A stretch of 64,000 bases of DNA from positions 248,001 to 312,000 of the forward strand of contig JACKOP010000002.1 in the NCBI GenBank assembly GCA_024234165.1, in the 5' to 3' direction. The position numbers and the translations under genes were made by a program. The stretch comes from Pseudomonadales bacterium (GTDB lineage Bacteria > Pseudomonadota > Gammaproteobacteria > Pseudomonadales > UBA5518). This document shows, one piece after another, positions 25,942-34,860 of this stretch (positions are counted from its first letter, which is position 1; each line of letters begins with the position of its first letter). The notes below the pieces were generated by a model. It made no database searches and was not told the origin of the DNA. It worked only from the letters and a program-made list of their open reading frames with translations.

Positions 25942-28563
25942 TCAGTACGGTCCGGTCTTGCGCACGAGGATGGCGAGGTTCTCGATTTCCTGCCGCACGG
26001 GATCGTCATCCGGTGCGCGCAGCGCCCGCTCCAGATCCAGGCAGCAACCCGCAAGCTCGCCCTCGGTGAACATCCGTGCCACACCAAGCAACTGATGCGC
26101 GATGTCGACCGCCACCGATCGCTCGCCCGCCTCCGCCGCGCTGCACGTCGCGTCGAACAGCCGGGCAATCTCCTGCACCACCTCGGCATCTGCGATGCCT
26201 GCACGGCTCACCACCCGCCATCCACGATCGGCCCGGGCATGGCAGGCGAGCACATCGAGCAACCGCGCAATATCGAGCGGCTTGTAGAGCACGGCACGCA
26301 CTCCAGCCTCGGCAAGTGCGTGCTCCTCGCTCCCGATCACGTTCGCGGTCAACGCATAGACCGGCAGCGCGGGAAAGCGATCGCGCACGCAGCCTGCGAG
26401 AGCCACTCCGTCCATACCCGGCATATGCACGTCGGCGAGCATCACGTCCGGGTGCTGCCGCTCGAGCAGTTCCAGCGCTGCGGCACCACTTCGAGCCTCG
26501 CTGACACGCACGCCAAGCGTGCGCAACTGCGTGGCGATCATGCGCAGGTTCAGCGCGTTGTCCTCCACCACCAGGCAATGCGAGGCCAGTGCACGCTCGC
26601 CATCATCCGAAAACTCACCGCAACGGCTCACGACGACGCGACCGGCATTGCCGCTGCCCTGCAGACACGCAGCAAGCAGTTCGCGACGCCGCAACGGCAG
26701 CGACACCACATTGTGGCAATGACGGCTGCGGGCAGCATCGACATCGGCAACGGCTTCGATCCGCTGCAGTTGCACCAGCGAAACGGATGCCGGCAGCACG
26801 TCCTCGCACGCCTCGGTCTGCGACTCGCCGAGCAACAGGCACAGATCCGGCACCCATGCATCCGTTCCCGCAACGACCACGGACAGCGCACGAGCGTCGA
26901 CGAATTCCCGCAACTCGAAGCAATCACCGAGGTAATCACGCAGCGCCACGAGGTGCGGGTTGCCAGGACTGCTTGCCAGCGCCACGCGCAGACGCGGCAG
27001 CGGTACCGCTGCGGCTGCACCGCATCCCGGCAGCGCGAGCGGCAAGCGCACCGTGACCCGGGTCCCCTCGCCCGGATGGCTCTGCAGATCGATCTGCCCG
27101 CCGAGTGCGCGCACCAGGCTCGCGGCAATCGACAGACCCAGGCCGCTGCCGCCGAAGCGCCGCGTCACGCTCTCGTCACCTTGCACGAACGGACGGAACA
27201 GTTGCGGTACTGCCTCGGATGCGATGCCGATGCCCGTGTCGACCACCACCACACGCAGCATGGCGTCGTCCTCGATGCCTGCCTGCACGGTCACGCTGCC
27301 CACCGGGGTGAACTTGATCGCGTTGCTGATCAGGTTCGTGAGCACCTGCGACAGGCGCAGCGAATCGCCGATCACGCAACACGGCAATCCGGTGACGACG
27401 TGGCACACGATGTCGAGTCTCTTGGCATGAGCCGCCGGTGCCTGCATCCGGACCACGTCCTCGATGCATGCCTCGAGGTCGAACTCGCGTTGCTCGAATC
27501 GCAGCGAACCCTCTTCCAGCTTGACGAAGGTGAGGATGTCGTCGACCGTCGCGACCAGGATCTGCGATGCCTGTTCGAGTGTGCGATAGAAATCCGCGCG
27601 CTGTGCCTCGCTGCGTGATTGCTGCATCAGCCGCGCATAGCCGGTGACGGTGGCCAGCGGTGTGCGCAGCTCATGACTCATGCGCGCCAGGAACAGATCC
27701 TTGGCACGCGCGGCCGACTCTGCCCGCTCCAGCGCGATGTCGAGCGCGCGGTTGCGCTGTTCACGCTCGATCAATGTCAGCGACAACTCGATCGTCGCCT
27801 CGTCGACACGTCGGTTCAACTCGAGGCTGGATGCCTCGACCCGATCTGCCATCGCATTGATTCCCTGTTCGAGTTCGCGCAGTTCACCGGACCCCGATGG
27901 AACCGTGCGCGTACCGAGTTCACCGTTCTGGATCCGCGCCACCACCGTCGACAGATGCTGCATCGGTATGGTCAGGCGGCGCGAGAAGCGCGCAGTCGCC
28001 AGCCAGGCAACCAGCAGGGCGCCGAAGGTGATCAACGCGCCATCGCGCAGCATCGCACGCTGGATCACGCCCAGGCGTCGCGGGTCCAGCGACAGCAACA
28101 CCGTGCCGACCGGCTGCGGAGACACGACGGTCGGGCCACCGAGTTCCGTATTGCTGGCGGACGAACCGGAGCCGAACTGCACCGTGCGCGTGAATACGTA
28201 GCGCGATGCCTCGTCGCGACAACCCCCGCTGCCGGCGCAGCGCTGCAGCCTGGCGACTTCGCGCGCATTGCCGGCCGCAGCAAGCAGCCGCCCGTCGGCA
28301 TCAAGAAACAGCCTTGCCGCGACCGTGTCCCCTTCGCTCAGGTTGCTCGCGGCGAGCCGCCGCAACGTCTCGACGTCACCGACCATCAGCGCCAACGAAC
28401 CGGCGTCGGCCAGGTAGCGCACATCGTGCTCGCCGCGCGCAATCAGCCCGGCACGGGCATCACGCACCCGCAATGTGGTGTGCCACACGCTGAGCGCCAG
28501 CGAGGGCAGCAGCATCGGGACGAGGATCGTCAGCAGCATGATCGAACGGATACTGAGCCTCAT
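25942..28563 (-). CDS. Hybrid sensor histidine kinase (BarA-like architecture)
   Basis: The 873 residues are arranged as follows: membrane segment (7-27); periplasmic sensor region to about 170; second membrane segment (175-190); HAMP-like linker; HisKA with phospho-acceptor H297 (SHELRTP); HATPase (NAIKF at 414, DTGIGIA at 442, GGSGLGLSIA at 471); a degenerate receiver-like region (525-630); a true receiver (LVVEDNALN, phospho-aspartate D711, K761); and an HPt-like C-terminus with H823 (AHQLLG). This resembles BarA/GacS. No response regulator is adjacent, so the partner and signal are unknown. Confidence 0.9.
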   Translation of the reverse strand: MRLSIRSIMLLTILVPMLLPSLALSVWHTTLRVRDARAGLIARGEHDVRYLADAGSLALMVGDVETLRRLAASNLSEGDTVAARLFLDADGRLLAAAGNAREVARLQRCAGSGGCRDEASRYVFTRTVQFGSGSSASNTELGGPTVVSPQPVGTVLLSLDPRRLGVIQRAMLRDGALITFGALLVAWLATARFSRRLTIPMQHLSTVVARIQNGELGTRTVPSGSGELRELEQGINAMADRVEASSLELNRRVDEATIELSLTLIEREQRNRALDIALERAESAARAKDLFLARMSHELRTPLATVTGYARLMQQSRSEAQRADFYRTLEQASQILVATVDDILTFVKLEEGSLRFEQREFDLEACIEDVVRMQAPAAHAKRLDIVCHVVTGLPCCVIGDSLRLSQVLTNLISNAIKFTPVGSVTVQAGIEDDAMLRVVVVDTGIGIASEAVPQLFRPFVQGDESVTRRFGGSGLGLSIAASLVRALGGQIDLQSHPGEGTRVTVRLPLALPGCGAAAAVPLPRLRVALASSPGNPHLVALRDYLGDCFELREFVDARALSVVVAGTDAWVPDLCLLLGESQTEACEDVLPASVSLVQLQRIEAVADVDAARSRHCHNVVSLPLRRRELLAACLQGSGNAGRVVVSRCGEFSDDGERALASHCLVVEDNALNLRMIATQLRTLGVRVSEARSGAAALELLERQHPDVMLADVHMPGMDGVALAGCVRDRFPALPVYALTANVIGSEEHALAEAGVRAVLYKPLDIARLLDVLACHARADRGWRVVSRAGIADAEVVQEIARLFDATCSAAEAGERSVAVDIAHQLLGVARMFTEGELAGCCLDLERALRAPDDDPVRQEIENLAILVRKTGPY

Positions 28564-28684
28564 GGTCCACCGGTGCGTGCTTCGGGGCCCTCGACCGTAA
28601 CCGGGCTGTCAGGCGCCCGGGAAGGCGACGTTTCGCAAGTGCACGGGTACACTGGCGACAAACCCGTTCGGCACAGACAGCCTG

Positions 28685-30988
28685 ATGCGCTCACTGCGGG
28701 CCCGCCCGGCACGATCGCTCCTGTGGCGCGGCGCCACCGTCATCGTTGCCGTGCTGCTGGCAGCGCTGGTGCTGACGCTGTGGCTGCGCGCACACCCGGA
28801 GCGGATTCTCACGGCCCTGAACGCCTGGCTGCCGGGTAGTGTACGGGTGCTCGAGGTTCGCGGACCCGGCGCCTCGGCAACCGGTGGCCGCATCGAACGT
28901 CTGCGACTCGAGCTCAACGGCGCAACGCTGACGATCGACGATGCACGCTGGTACTGGGGTCTCGACAGCCTGCGTCCGCTGCGCTTCGCACCACGTTCAC
29001 TCACGATCGCACGCTTCGAGGCACGACTCCCGCCGGAGAATGACCAGGCACGGATCACCGAGCCACTGCTCCCGCGCTTCTGGACCACCGCATGGTGGCC
29101 GGCACTCGGGCAGTCCGACCTCACGGTCGAGCGGCTGCTGTTGCGCCGCCACGACAGCACGGAACTGCTGTCGGGCAGACTCATGTTCGCCGACGGCGGC
29201 AACGCCGGCAGCGCACGGCTGCGCATCCCGCAGCGCGGCGCAGCACAACTGCAGTGGCAACCGGCAAGCGACACCCCGCACGCCTGGCACGTCGACTGGA
29301 GCACCGATGTGCAGGCACCAGTACACGGTGTGGCGGAACTGCTCGCAGACCCGCTCACGGGTGCGATTGCATGGAAGCTCCACGCCTATCTGCAGACGCC
29401 TGGAGCAATCGCCGGAGTGCGTGAGCTGCAACTGGACGCCAACGGCAACGCCGATCCGTTCGATGCAGCGAGTGCGCTGCTCGTGGCACGCATGCAGGCA
29501 GACGTCACGCTGGACACGCCGTCGGCGGCGACTCGCGTGCGCTGCACGGGTGGACTCAGTGCAGCGCAGTCGTTCGCGACTGCGATCACACTCGACACGT
29601 GTGACGGACACTTCGGCGATGCCGGCATCGTGCTTCGACTGCCACTGCTGCTGGCACTGGATGCTGACGGGTCACCGCAATCGCTGAGCAGCAGCGGAGG
29701 AACGCTGCAACTCGACAGGCTGCCGATCGACCTGTGGGAGGTGCAGAAGCTACGCCTCGGTGCGCCCGCAACGACGCTATGGCAGAGCGGTTCGACAGGA
29801 CTCGCGACTCCGGCGATCGGACTCGCACTGCGCCTTGCACACGCGTCCAATGACATTCACATCGGCATCGACGGCCATCTGGATGCGGCGCACGTTGACC
29901 CGGCCAGCCCACGCGTGAATCTACGGGCCACACTGCGCGCAAGCCATGGCGCTCTGCAGCTGCAGCCGCTCGAACTGCACACGGCGCTGGCAATGGCCGC
30001 CGGCGTGTTCAGCACCGACGGTGCGCTGCAGCACGCGACGGTCGGCCATCTGCTCGACTGGCATATCGCCTACACGAACGCCAGCACCGCACTGGAAGGC
30101 AAGCTGTCGCTCGATTCGCGTGACTGGCGCTGGGGAGACGGCCTGCTGCGCGCGCTGCTCGGCACCCGACAGCCACCATTTGCGGCCGATCTGCGCAGCG
30201 GGCGCCTGCGCATGACCGCACGTCTCGATGGCCGCGTCGCAAGGCCACGCGTGCGTATCGAAGCGACCGCCGACGATCTCGGCGGAACCATCGGCCGCGC
30301 GGCTTTCGTCGGTCTCGGCTGCGCACCCCTGAGTCTCACATGGGAATCCTCGCGCCTGCGGCTGCACGACGACATCGACTGCAGTGCACGCAGCGTGAAT
30401 GCCGGCGTCACGCTCGACACACTGCATCTGACGCTGCAGCAGACGGCTGAGGGCTGGCGGCTGCGCGACGCCGGCGCGCAACTGATGGGCGGCAGCATCG
30501 CGATTGCAGCGGCCGACATCACGGGAAGCGGCCCGATCGTCGCCACTGCGAACATCCGCGGAATCGATCTCGCACGCGTCGAGGCACTGCTCGACGATCC
30601 TGCCCTGACGCTCACCGGAAGACTGGACGGCGAGCTGCCGTTCACGCTGCAGGACGGTGTGCCGATCCTGCGTGCAGGCAAGGTGCACAGCAGCGGTCCC
30701 GGCGTGATCCGCTACCGCCCACCGACCCCGCCCGCACAGGAGTCGACCGAACTCGCACTGACACGCAAGGCGTTGTCGAACCTCGAGTTCGACTCCGTGG
30801 ACGCAACGCTGGACTACGGTGCCGATGGTGCACTGACGGTCGGCGCCGCGATCCGTGGCCGCAACCCGGACCTGGACGCACAGCGTCCGGTGCATCTGAA
30901 TTTGACACTGGAGACCAACTTGCGCACCCTGATGCAAAGCCTGAGCGCCGGTGAGCGCGTCAATGCCTGGCTGGAACAACACCTGTAG
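28685..30988 (+). CDS. ydbH: YdbH-like AsmA-family intermembrane lipid transport protein
   Basis: A 767-residue protein with one N-terminal membrane anchor (IVAVLLAALVLTLWL) and a long beta-rich periplasmic region. The C-terminal segment (NLEFDSVDATLDYGADGAL, then NLTLETNLRTLMQSL) is typical of the YdbH/dicarboxylate-transport domain. YdbH, YhdP and TamB are partly redundant bridge proteins that carry phospholipids to the outer membrane in E. coli. The following genes match ynbE and ydbL, confirming the assignment. No strong Shine-Dalgarno sequence is seen. Confidence 0.85.
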   Translation: MRSLRARPARSLLWRGATVIVAVLLAALVLTLWLRAHPERILTALNAWLPGSVRVLEVRGPGASATGGRIERLRLELNGATLTIDDARWYWGLDSLRPLRFAPRSLTIARFEARLPPENDQARITEPLLPRFWTTAWWPALGQSDLTVERLLLRRHDSTELLSGRLMFADGGNAGSARLRIPQRGAAQLQWQPASDTPHAWHVDWSTDVQAPVHGVAELLADPLTGAIAWKLHAYLQTPGAIAGVRELQLDANGNADPFDAASALLVARMQADVTLDTPSAATRVRCTGGLSAAQSFATAITLDTCDGHFGDAGIVLRLPLLLALDADGSPQSLSSSGGTLQLDRLPIDLWEVQKLRLGAPATTLWQSGSTGLATPAIGLALRLAHASNDIHIGIDGHLDAAHVDPASPRVNLRATLRASHGALQLQPLELHTALAMAAGVFSTDGALQHATVGHLLDWHIAYTNASTALEGKLSLDSRDWRWGDGLLRALLGTRQPPFAADLRSGRLRMTARLDGRVARPRVRIEATADDLGGTIGRAAFVGLGCAPLSLTWESSRLRLHDDIDCSARSVNAGVTLDTLHLTLQQTAEGWRLRDAGAQLMGGSIAIAAADITGSGPIVATANIRGIDLARVEALLDDPALTLTGRLDGELPFTLQDGVPILRAGKVHSSGPGVIRYRPPTPPAQESTELALTRKALSNLEFDSVDATLDYGADGALTVGAAIRGRNPDLDAQRPVHLNLTLETNLRTLMQSLSAGERVNAWLEQHL

Positions 30989-31029
30989 ATCCTGTCCCTG
31001 ACCGTAGCTGCCAAACACGAGGAAAGCCG

Positions 31030-31218
31030 ATGCGATTGCGCCACACGATCCCGTTGCTCTGGCTGCTGGCCACGATCGGCTGCACCCCGACGGTCAAGGT
31101 CGAGGCCCCGGACAAGCCGATCACGATCAACCTCAACGTGAAGATCGAACACGAGATCCGCGTGAAGGTGGATCGTGAACTCGACGACCTGTTCAAGGAA
31201 GACAAGGGGCTGTTCTGA
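31030..31218 (+). CDS. ynbE: YnbE-like small lipoprotein
   Basis: A 62-residue lipoprotein with a signal peptide and lipidation cysteine C18 (LLATIGC), then TPTVKVEAPDKPITINLNVK, the YnbE family signature. In E. coli YnbE is an outer-membrane partner that YdbH needs to function. It follows ydbH by 41 bases; GAGGAA lies upstream. Confidence 0.88.
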   Translation: MRLRHTIPLLWLLATIGCTPTVKVEAPDKPITINLNVKIEHEIRVKVDRELDDLFKEDKGLF

Positions 31219-31272
31219 GAACGTCGTGAACGGCGTACGCCACAACCTACCGCCTGCCGAACGGAGACCCGC

Positions 31273-31605
31273 ATGAGAAAGCTGCTGAAGACCCTGCTTG
31301 CAAGCGCGGCAATAGTTGCCAGCGCTGCGGCATTCGCACTCGACATCCAGGAGGCCAAGAACGCCGGCTGGATCGGTGAGCTGCGCGACGGTTACGTGGG
31401 GCTGGTCAGTCCATCGGCACCCGCGCAGGCGCGCGCACTGGTCAACGAAATCAACGCTGCACGACGCGACAATTATCGCGCGATTGCCACACGCACCGGT
31501 GCCGACCTGCGTTCCGTCGAACTGCTGGCTGCCGAAAAGGCGTTGCAGAAAACCTCACCCGGACATTACGTGCAGGCGCAAGACGGCAGCTGGGTCAAGA
31601 AATGA
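31273..31605 (+). CDS. ydbL: YdbL-like periplasmic protein (DUF1318)
   Basis: A 110-residue exported protein with a signal peptide cut after AFA, then LDIQEAKNAGWIGELRDGYV, a DUF1318 hallmark. YdbL is the third member of the ydbH-ynbE-ydbL operon and has been proposed to regulate the YdbH-YnbE bridge. CGGAG precedes the ATG. Confidence 0.88.
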   Translation: MRKLLKTLLASAAIVASAAAFALDIQEAKNAGWIGELRDGYVGLVSPSAPAQARALVNEINAARRDNYRAIATRTGADLRSVELLAAEKALQKTSPGHYVQAQDGSWVKK

Positions 31606-31614
31606 GCGCTGACG

Positions 31615-31644
31615 TGGTCATCACACGCCACGCCTTTGTATAAT
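31615..31644 (+). promoter_or_regulatory. Sigma-70-type promoter for maeB
   Basis: A perfect TATAAT (31639-31644) with a weak -35 TGGTCA 18 bases upstream, about 59 bases before the maeB start. It gives maeB its own promoter after the ydbL stop. Confidence 0.55.
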
Positions 31645-31702
31645 CGCTCCGTTTCTTCACCCCCGGGTGCCGATCTGCGACACCCATCCTTGCCGGAGCG
31701 CC

Positions 31703-33991
31703 ATGTTGATGGAAGATTCCTTCCGCGAGAGTTCGATCCGTTACCACACCCATCCCACACCAGGCAAGCTGGCCATCCAGCCGACCAAGCCACTGGCCAA
31801 CAAGCGTGACCTTTCGCGCGCCTATTCGCCGGGTGTCGCCTATGCCTGCGAACTGATCGAAAACGATCCTGCCCAGGCTGCTGCGGTGACGGCTCGCGGC
31901 AATCTGGTCGCCGTCGTGACCAACGGTACCGCGGTACTCGGACTCGGAGACATCGGTCCGCTCGCCGGCAAACCGGTGATGGAAGGCAAGGCGGTGCTGT
32001 TCAAGAAGTTTGCCAACATCGATGTCTTCGATATCGAGATCGAGGAAAAGGACGCCGACCGGCTGGTCGACATCATCGCCTCGCTCGAACCGACCTTCGG
32101 CGGCATCAATCTCGAGGACATCAAGGCGCCGGAGTGCTTCATCGTCGAGCAGAAGCTGCGCGAGCGCATGAAGATTCCGGTCTTCCACGACGACCAGCAC
32201 GGCACGGCGATCGTGGCGGCTGCAGCGGTCTACAACGGTCTGCGCATCGTGAACAAGCGCATCGAGGACGTGAAGGTGGTCGTCTCGGGGAGCGGAGCTG
32301 CCAGCATCGCCTGCGTCGATCTGCTCGTATCCATGAGACTCGATCCGGCCAACGTGACGCTGGTCGATCGCTCCGGCGTGGTCTATCAAGGTCGCACCGA
32401 GGGCATGAACCCGTGGAAGCAGAAGTACGCACGGCACACCACGCTGCGTACGCTCGACGAGGCGCTCGACGGTGCCGACATCTTCATGGGATTGTCCGGA
32501 CCCGGCGTCCTGAAAGCCCAATCGGTGAAGAAGATGGCACACCAGCCGCTGATCCTGGCCATGGCAAACCCTGTCCCGGAAATCATGCCGGACGAAGCGC
32601 TGGCGGTGCGCCCGGACGCCATCCTGGCGACCGGACGCTCGGATTTTCCAAACCAGGTGAACAACGTCCTGTGCTTCCCGTTCATCTTCCGTGGCGCGCT
32701 CGATTGCGGCGCAAGCACGATCAACGACGAAATGAAGGCAGCCGCCGTAAGGGCGATCGCCGGCCTGGCCGAAAAGGAAGTACCCCACGAAGTGGCACAG
32801 GCCTACAGTGGCGAGACACTGAAGTTCGGCCCCGAATACCTGATCCCCAAGCCCTTCGACCCCCGGCTGATCGAAGACGTGCCGCTGGCGGTGGTAAAAG
32901 CTGCGATGGCAAGCGGCGTGGCCTCACGACCGATTGCCGATCTCGACAAGTACCGTCGGCACCTGCATGGCTTCTCGAACCGTTCCGGGCTGTTCATGCA
33001 GCCGTGCATCGACGTGGCACGTGAACACCGCGCCCGCATCGTCTATGCCGAAGGCGAGAACGAGGACGTACTGCTGGCCGTGCAATCGGTGATCGACGAG
33101 GGTGTTGCCCTGCCGATCCTGATCGGGCGTCCCGAAGTGATCCGCACACAGATCGACAGGCTGTCGATGCACATCGATATCGGTCGCGATGTGCAGATCG
33201 TCAATCCCGAGGAAGCCGACAGCCACCCCGAGTACTGGCAGTCCTACCACCGGATCGTCGGGCGCCAGGGCGTTTCGGTCGAGGCGGCACAGACCGCGAT
33301 GCGCACCCAGGCCTCGGCGCTGGCAGCGGTTCTGGTCGCACGTGACGAGGCCGATGGGCTGATCTGTGGCAAGGTCGGCGCGTTTGCCGATCATCTGCGC
33401 ACGGTTCGCGGTGTGCTGGCCGGTGGCGATGACCAGCAGCACGTCTCGTCGTTGTGCGCGCTGCTGCTGCCCGAAGGACCGTTGTTCATCGCCGATGCGT
33501 TCATCACCGTCGACCCTACGGTCGAGCAGGTGGTCGAAACGACATGCGCCAGCATCGAAATGGTGCGCCACTTTGGCATCACGCCACGCGTCGCGCTGCT
33601 CGCACACTCGAATTTCGGCACCTCGCAGGCGCCATCGGCGATCAAGATGCGGCAGGCAGCGCAGATCCTGCGCGAACGGATGCCGAATGTGGAAATCGAT
33701 GGCGAGATGCACTCGTTCACCGCGCTGAACGAAGCGATCCGCAAGACGACCCTGCAGGAATCCAGGCTGAGCGACAATGCAAACCTGCTGATCATGCCGA
33801 ACATCGACTCGGCCAACATCACGCTGGGCATGATCCGTGCGCTGACCGATTCGCTGTTGGTCGGCCCCCTGTTCACCGGCTTTGCCAAACCGGCGCATGT
33901 GGTGATTCCTTCGGTGACCTCGCGTGGCATCTTCAACATGAGCGCGTTCACCTCGGCGGAAATCCATCGCTTGCGCGAACGCAACACGTAG
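31703..33991 (+). CDS. maeB: NADP-dependent malic enzyme with phosphotransacetylase-like domain
   Basis: This 762-residue protein converts malate to pyruvate and CO2. Malic domain: [11 protein letters not shown] (31-40s), [31 protein letters not shown] and the NAD(P)-binding [13 protein letters not shown]. From about residue 430 there is a phosphotransacetylase-like domain ([29 protein letters not shown]) that is regulatory and usually catalytically silent for PTA. Length equals E. coli MaeB. The ATG with CGGAG 4 bases before is preferred; a second ATG two codons on is possible. It supplies NADPH and pyruvate during growth on acetyl-CoA-yielding substrates. Confidence 0.93.
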   Translation: MLMEDSFRESSIRYHTHPTPGKLAIQPTKPLANKRDLSRAYSPGVAYACELIENDPAQAAAVTARGNLVAVVTNGTAVLGLGDIGPLAGKPVMEGKAVLFKKFANIDVFDIEIEEKDADRLVDIIASLEPTFGGINLEDIKAPECFIVEQKLRERMKIPVFHDDQHGTAIVAAAAVYNGLRIVNKRIEDVKVVVSGSGAASIACVDLLVSMRLDPANVTLVDRSGVVYQGRTEGMNPWKQKYARHTTLRTLDEALDGADIFMGLSGPGVLKAQSVKKMAHQPLILAMANPVPEIMPDEALAVRPDAILATGRSDFPNQVNNVLCFPFIFRGALDCGASTINDEMKAAAVRAIAGLAEKEVPHEVAQAYSGETLKFGPEYLIPKPFDPRLIEDVPLAVVKAAMASGVASRPIADLDKYRRHLHGFSNRSGLFMQPCIDVAREHRARIVYAEGENEDVLLAVQSVIDEGVALPILIGRPEVIRTQIDRLSMHIDIGRDVQIVNPEEADSHPEYWQSYHRIVGRQGVSVEAAQTAMRTQASALAAVLVARDEADGLICGKVGAFADHLRTVRGVLAGGDDQQHVSSLCALLLPEGPLFIADAFITVDPTVEQVVETTCASIEMVRHFGITPRVALLAHSNFGTSQAPSAIKMRQAAQILRERMPNVEIDGEMHSFTALNEAIRKTTLQESRLSDNANLLIMPNIDSANITLGMIRALTDSLLVGPLFTGFAKPAHVVIPSVTSRGIFNMSAFTSAEIHRLRERNT

Positions 33992-34058
33992 GGCGGGTTT
34001 CGACCCGACATGCTGTGGGCCGGCCTTCCGTCGGACAGGAACGGCAGCGGCATTCCTG

Positions 34059-34220
34059 TCGGCATGAATGCCGACCTGCACGGGCTGGGGCCGCACCCGC
34101 CGGCCGGCTGCACGATCTCGGCAAGTATGGCGGCATGAATGCCGACCTGCACGGGCTGGAGCCGCATCCGTAGGTCGGCATTCATGCCGACGACGGCATC
34201 GCCGGGTTGAAACCCGACCT
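34059..34220. repeat. Interspersed repeats sharing the 50-bp array core
   Basis: Two direct copies of a 41-base unit (GGCATGAATGCCGACCTGCA onward to GAGCCGCATCCG; starts near 34060 and 34131) are followed by an inverted copy of the core (GTCGGCATTCATGCCGAC, about 34174) and then CGGGTTGAAACCCGACCTAC. They fill the gap between maeB and the molybdoenzyme chaperone gene and may form several alternative hairpins. The palindromic core is the same as in the array at 18301. Confidence 0.8.
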
Positions 34221-34860
34221 ACGGGAGGGTTGCGAGGTGCTGGATCAGGCGCGCGATCGCCAGGTAGTACGGGTGTGCGGCGTGGCGTTCGAGCTTCTCC
34301 AGCATGTCCACCGACCAGCGCGCCGGGTGGCGACGCTGGAAATCGGTGCGCGCTCGGCGGTAGTCGTCCGCGCCCTCGTTGCCTGCCGCAAGACACTCGG
34401 CTTCGCATTCGCTGAGAAAATGCAGGAAATCGAGTTGCGCGAGTACGTGGTCCGGAAACTCGTTGCCGGGCGCCCCCTCGGTCGTCAGCCCGAAGTGGTT
34501 GTAGAAACGCACCAGTTCCTCGAGCAGTTTCAGCCGTCCGTCTTCGCCGAGCAGCGCACCGCTGTTCAGCGGACAGGCGGGCCCTCCGGGACCGATGGCA
34601 TCGAACAACCGGGAGTACTCGATCGCGAGTGCGTCAGCCGGTGGCACATCGGCGAGCGCGGTCCACGCGATCGAGGCATCGAGCCCGGGGGCCAGAGCGC
34701 CGAACAGCTCACGCGCGCGATGCATCACGGCGCCGGCGCGAATCAGCGTGGCAAGCCCTTCGTCCGGGTATTCGAGTGCAGCCGCCAGCAGCCCCCACGT
34801 TTCGCTGCGCCGGCGCGCGGTCTGTTCGAGGCAGGCGCTGTCGAGCGCGACCGGCATCAT
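34219..34860 (-). CDS. TorD/NarJ-family molybdoenzyme assembly chaperone (EbdD-like)
   Basis: A 213-residue helical protein with the chaperone pattern ALAIEYSRLFDAIGPGGPAC and FYNHFGLTTEGAPGNEFPDH, as in DdhD, SerB and EbdD. These cytoplasmic proteins bind the catalytic subunit and hold it until cofactor insertion and Tat export. The ATG overlaps the alpha-subunit stop (ATGA), so translation is coupled; a second ATG one codon on is equally possible. It is the last gene of the operon. Confidence 0.88.
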   Translation of the reverse strand: MMPVALDSACLEQTARRRSETWGLLAAALEYPDEGLATLIRAGAVMHRARELFGALAPGLDASIAWTALADVPPADALAIEYSRLFDAIGPGGPACPLNSGALLGEDGRLKLLEELVRFYNHFGLTTEGAPGNEFPDHVLAQLDFLHFLSECEAECLAAGNEGADDYRRARTDFQRRHPARWSVDMLEKLERHAAHPYYLAIARLIQHLATLP

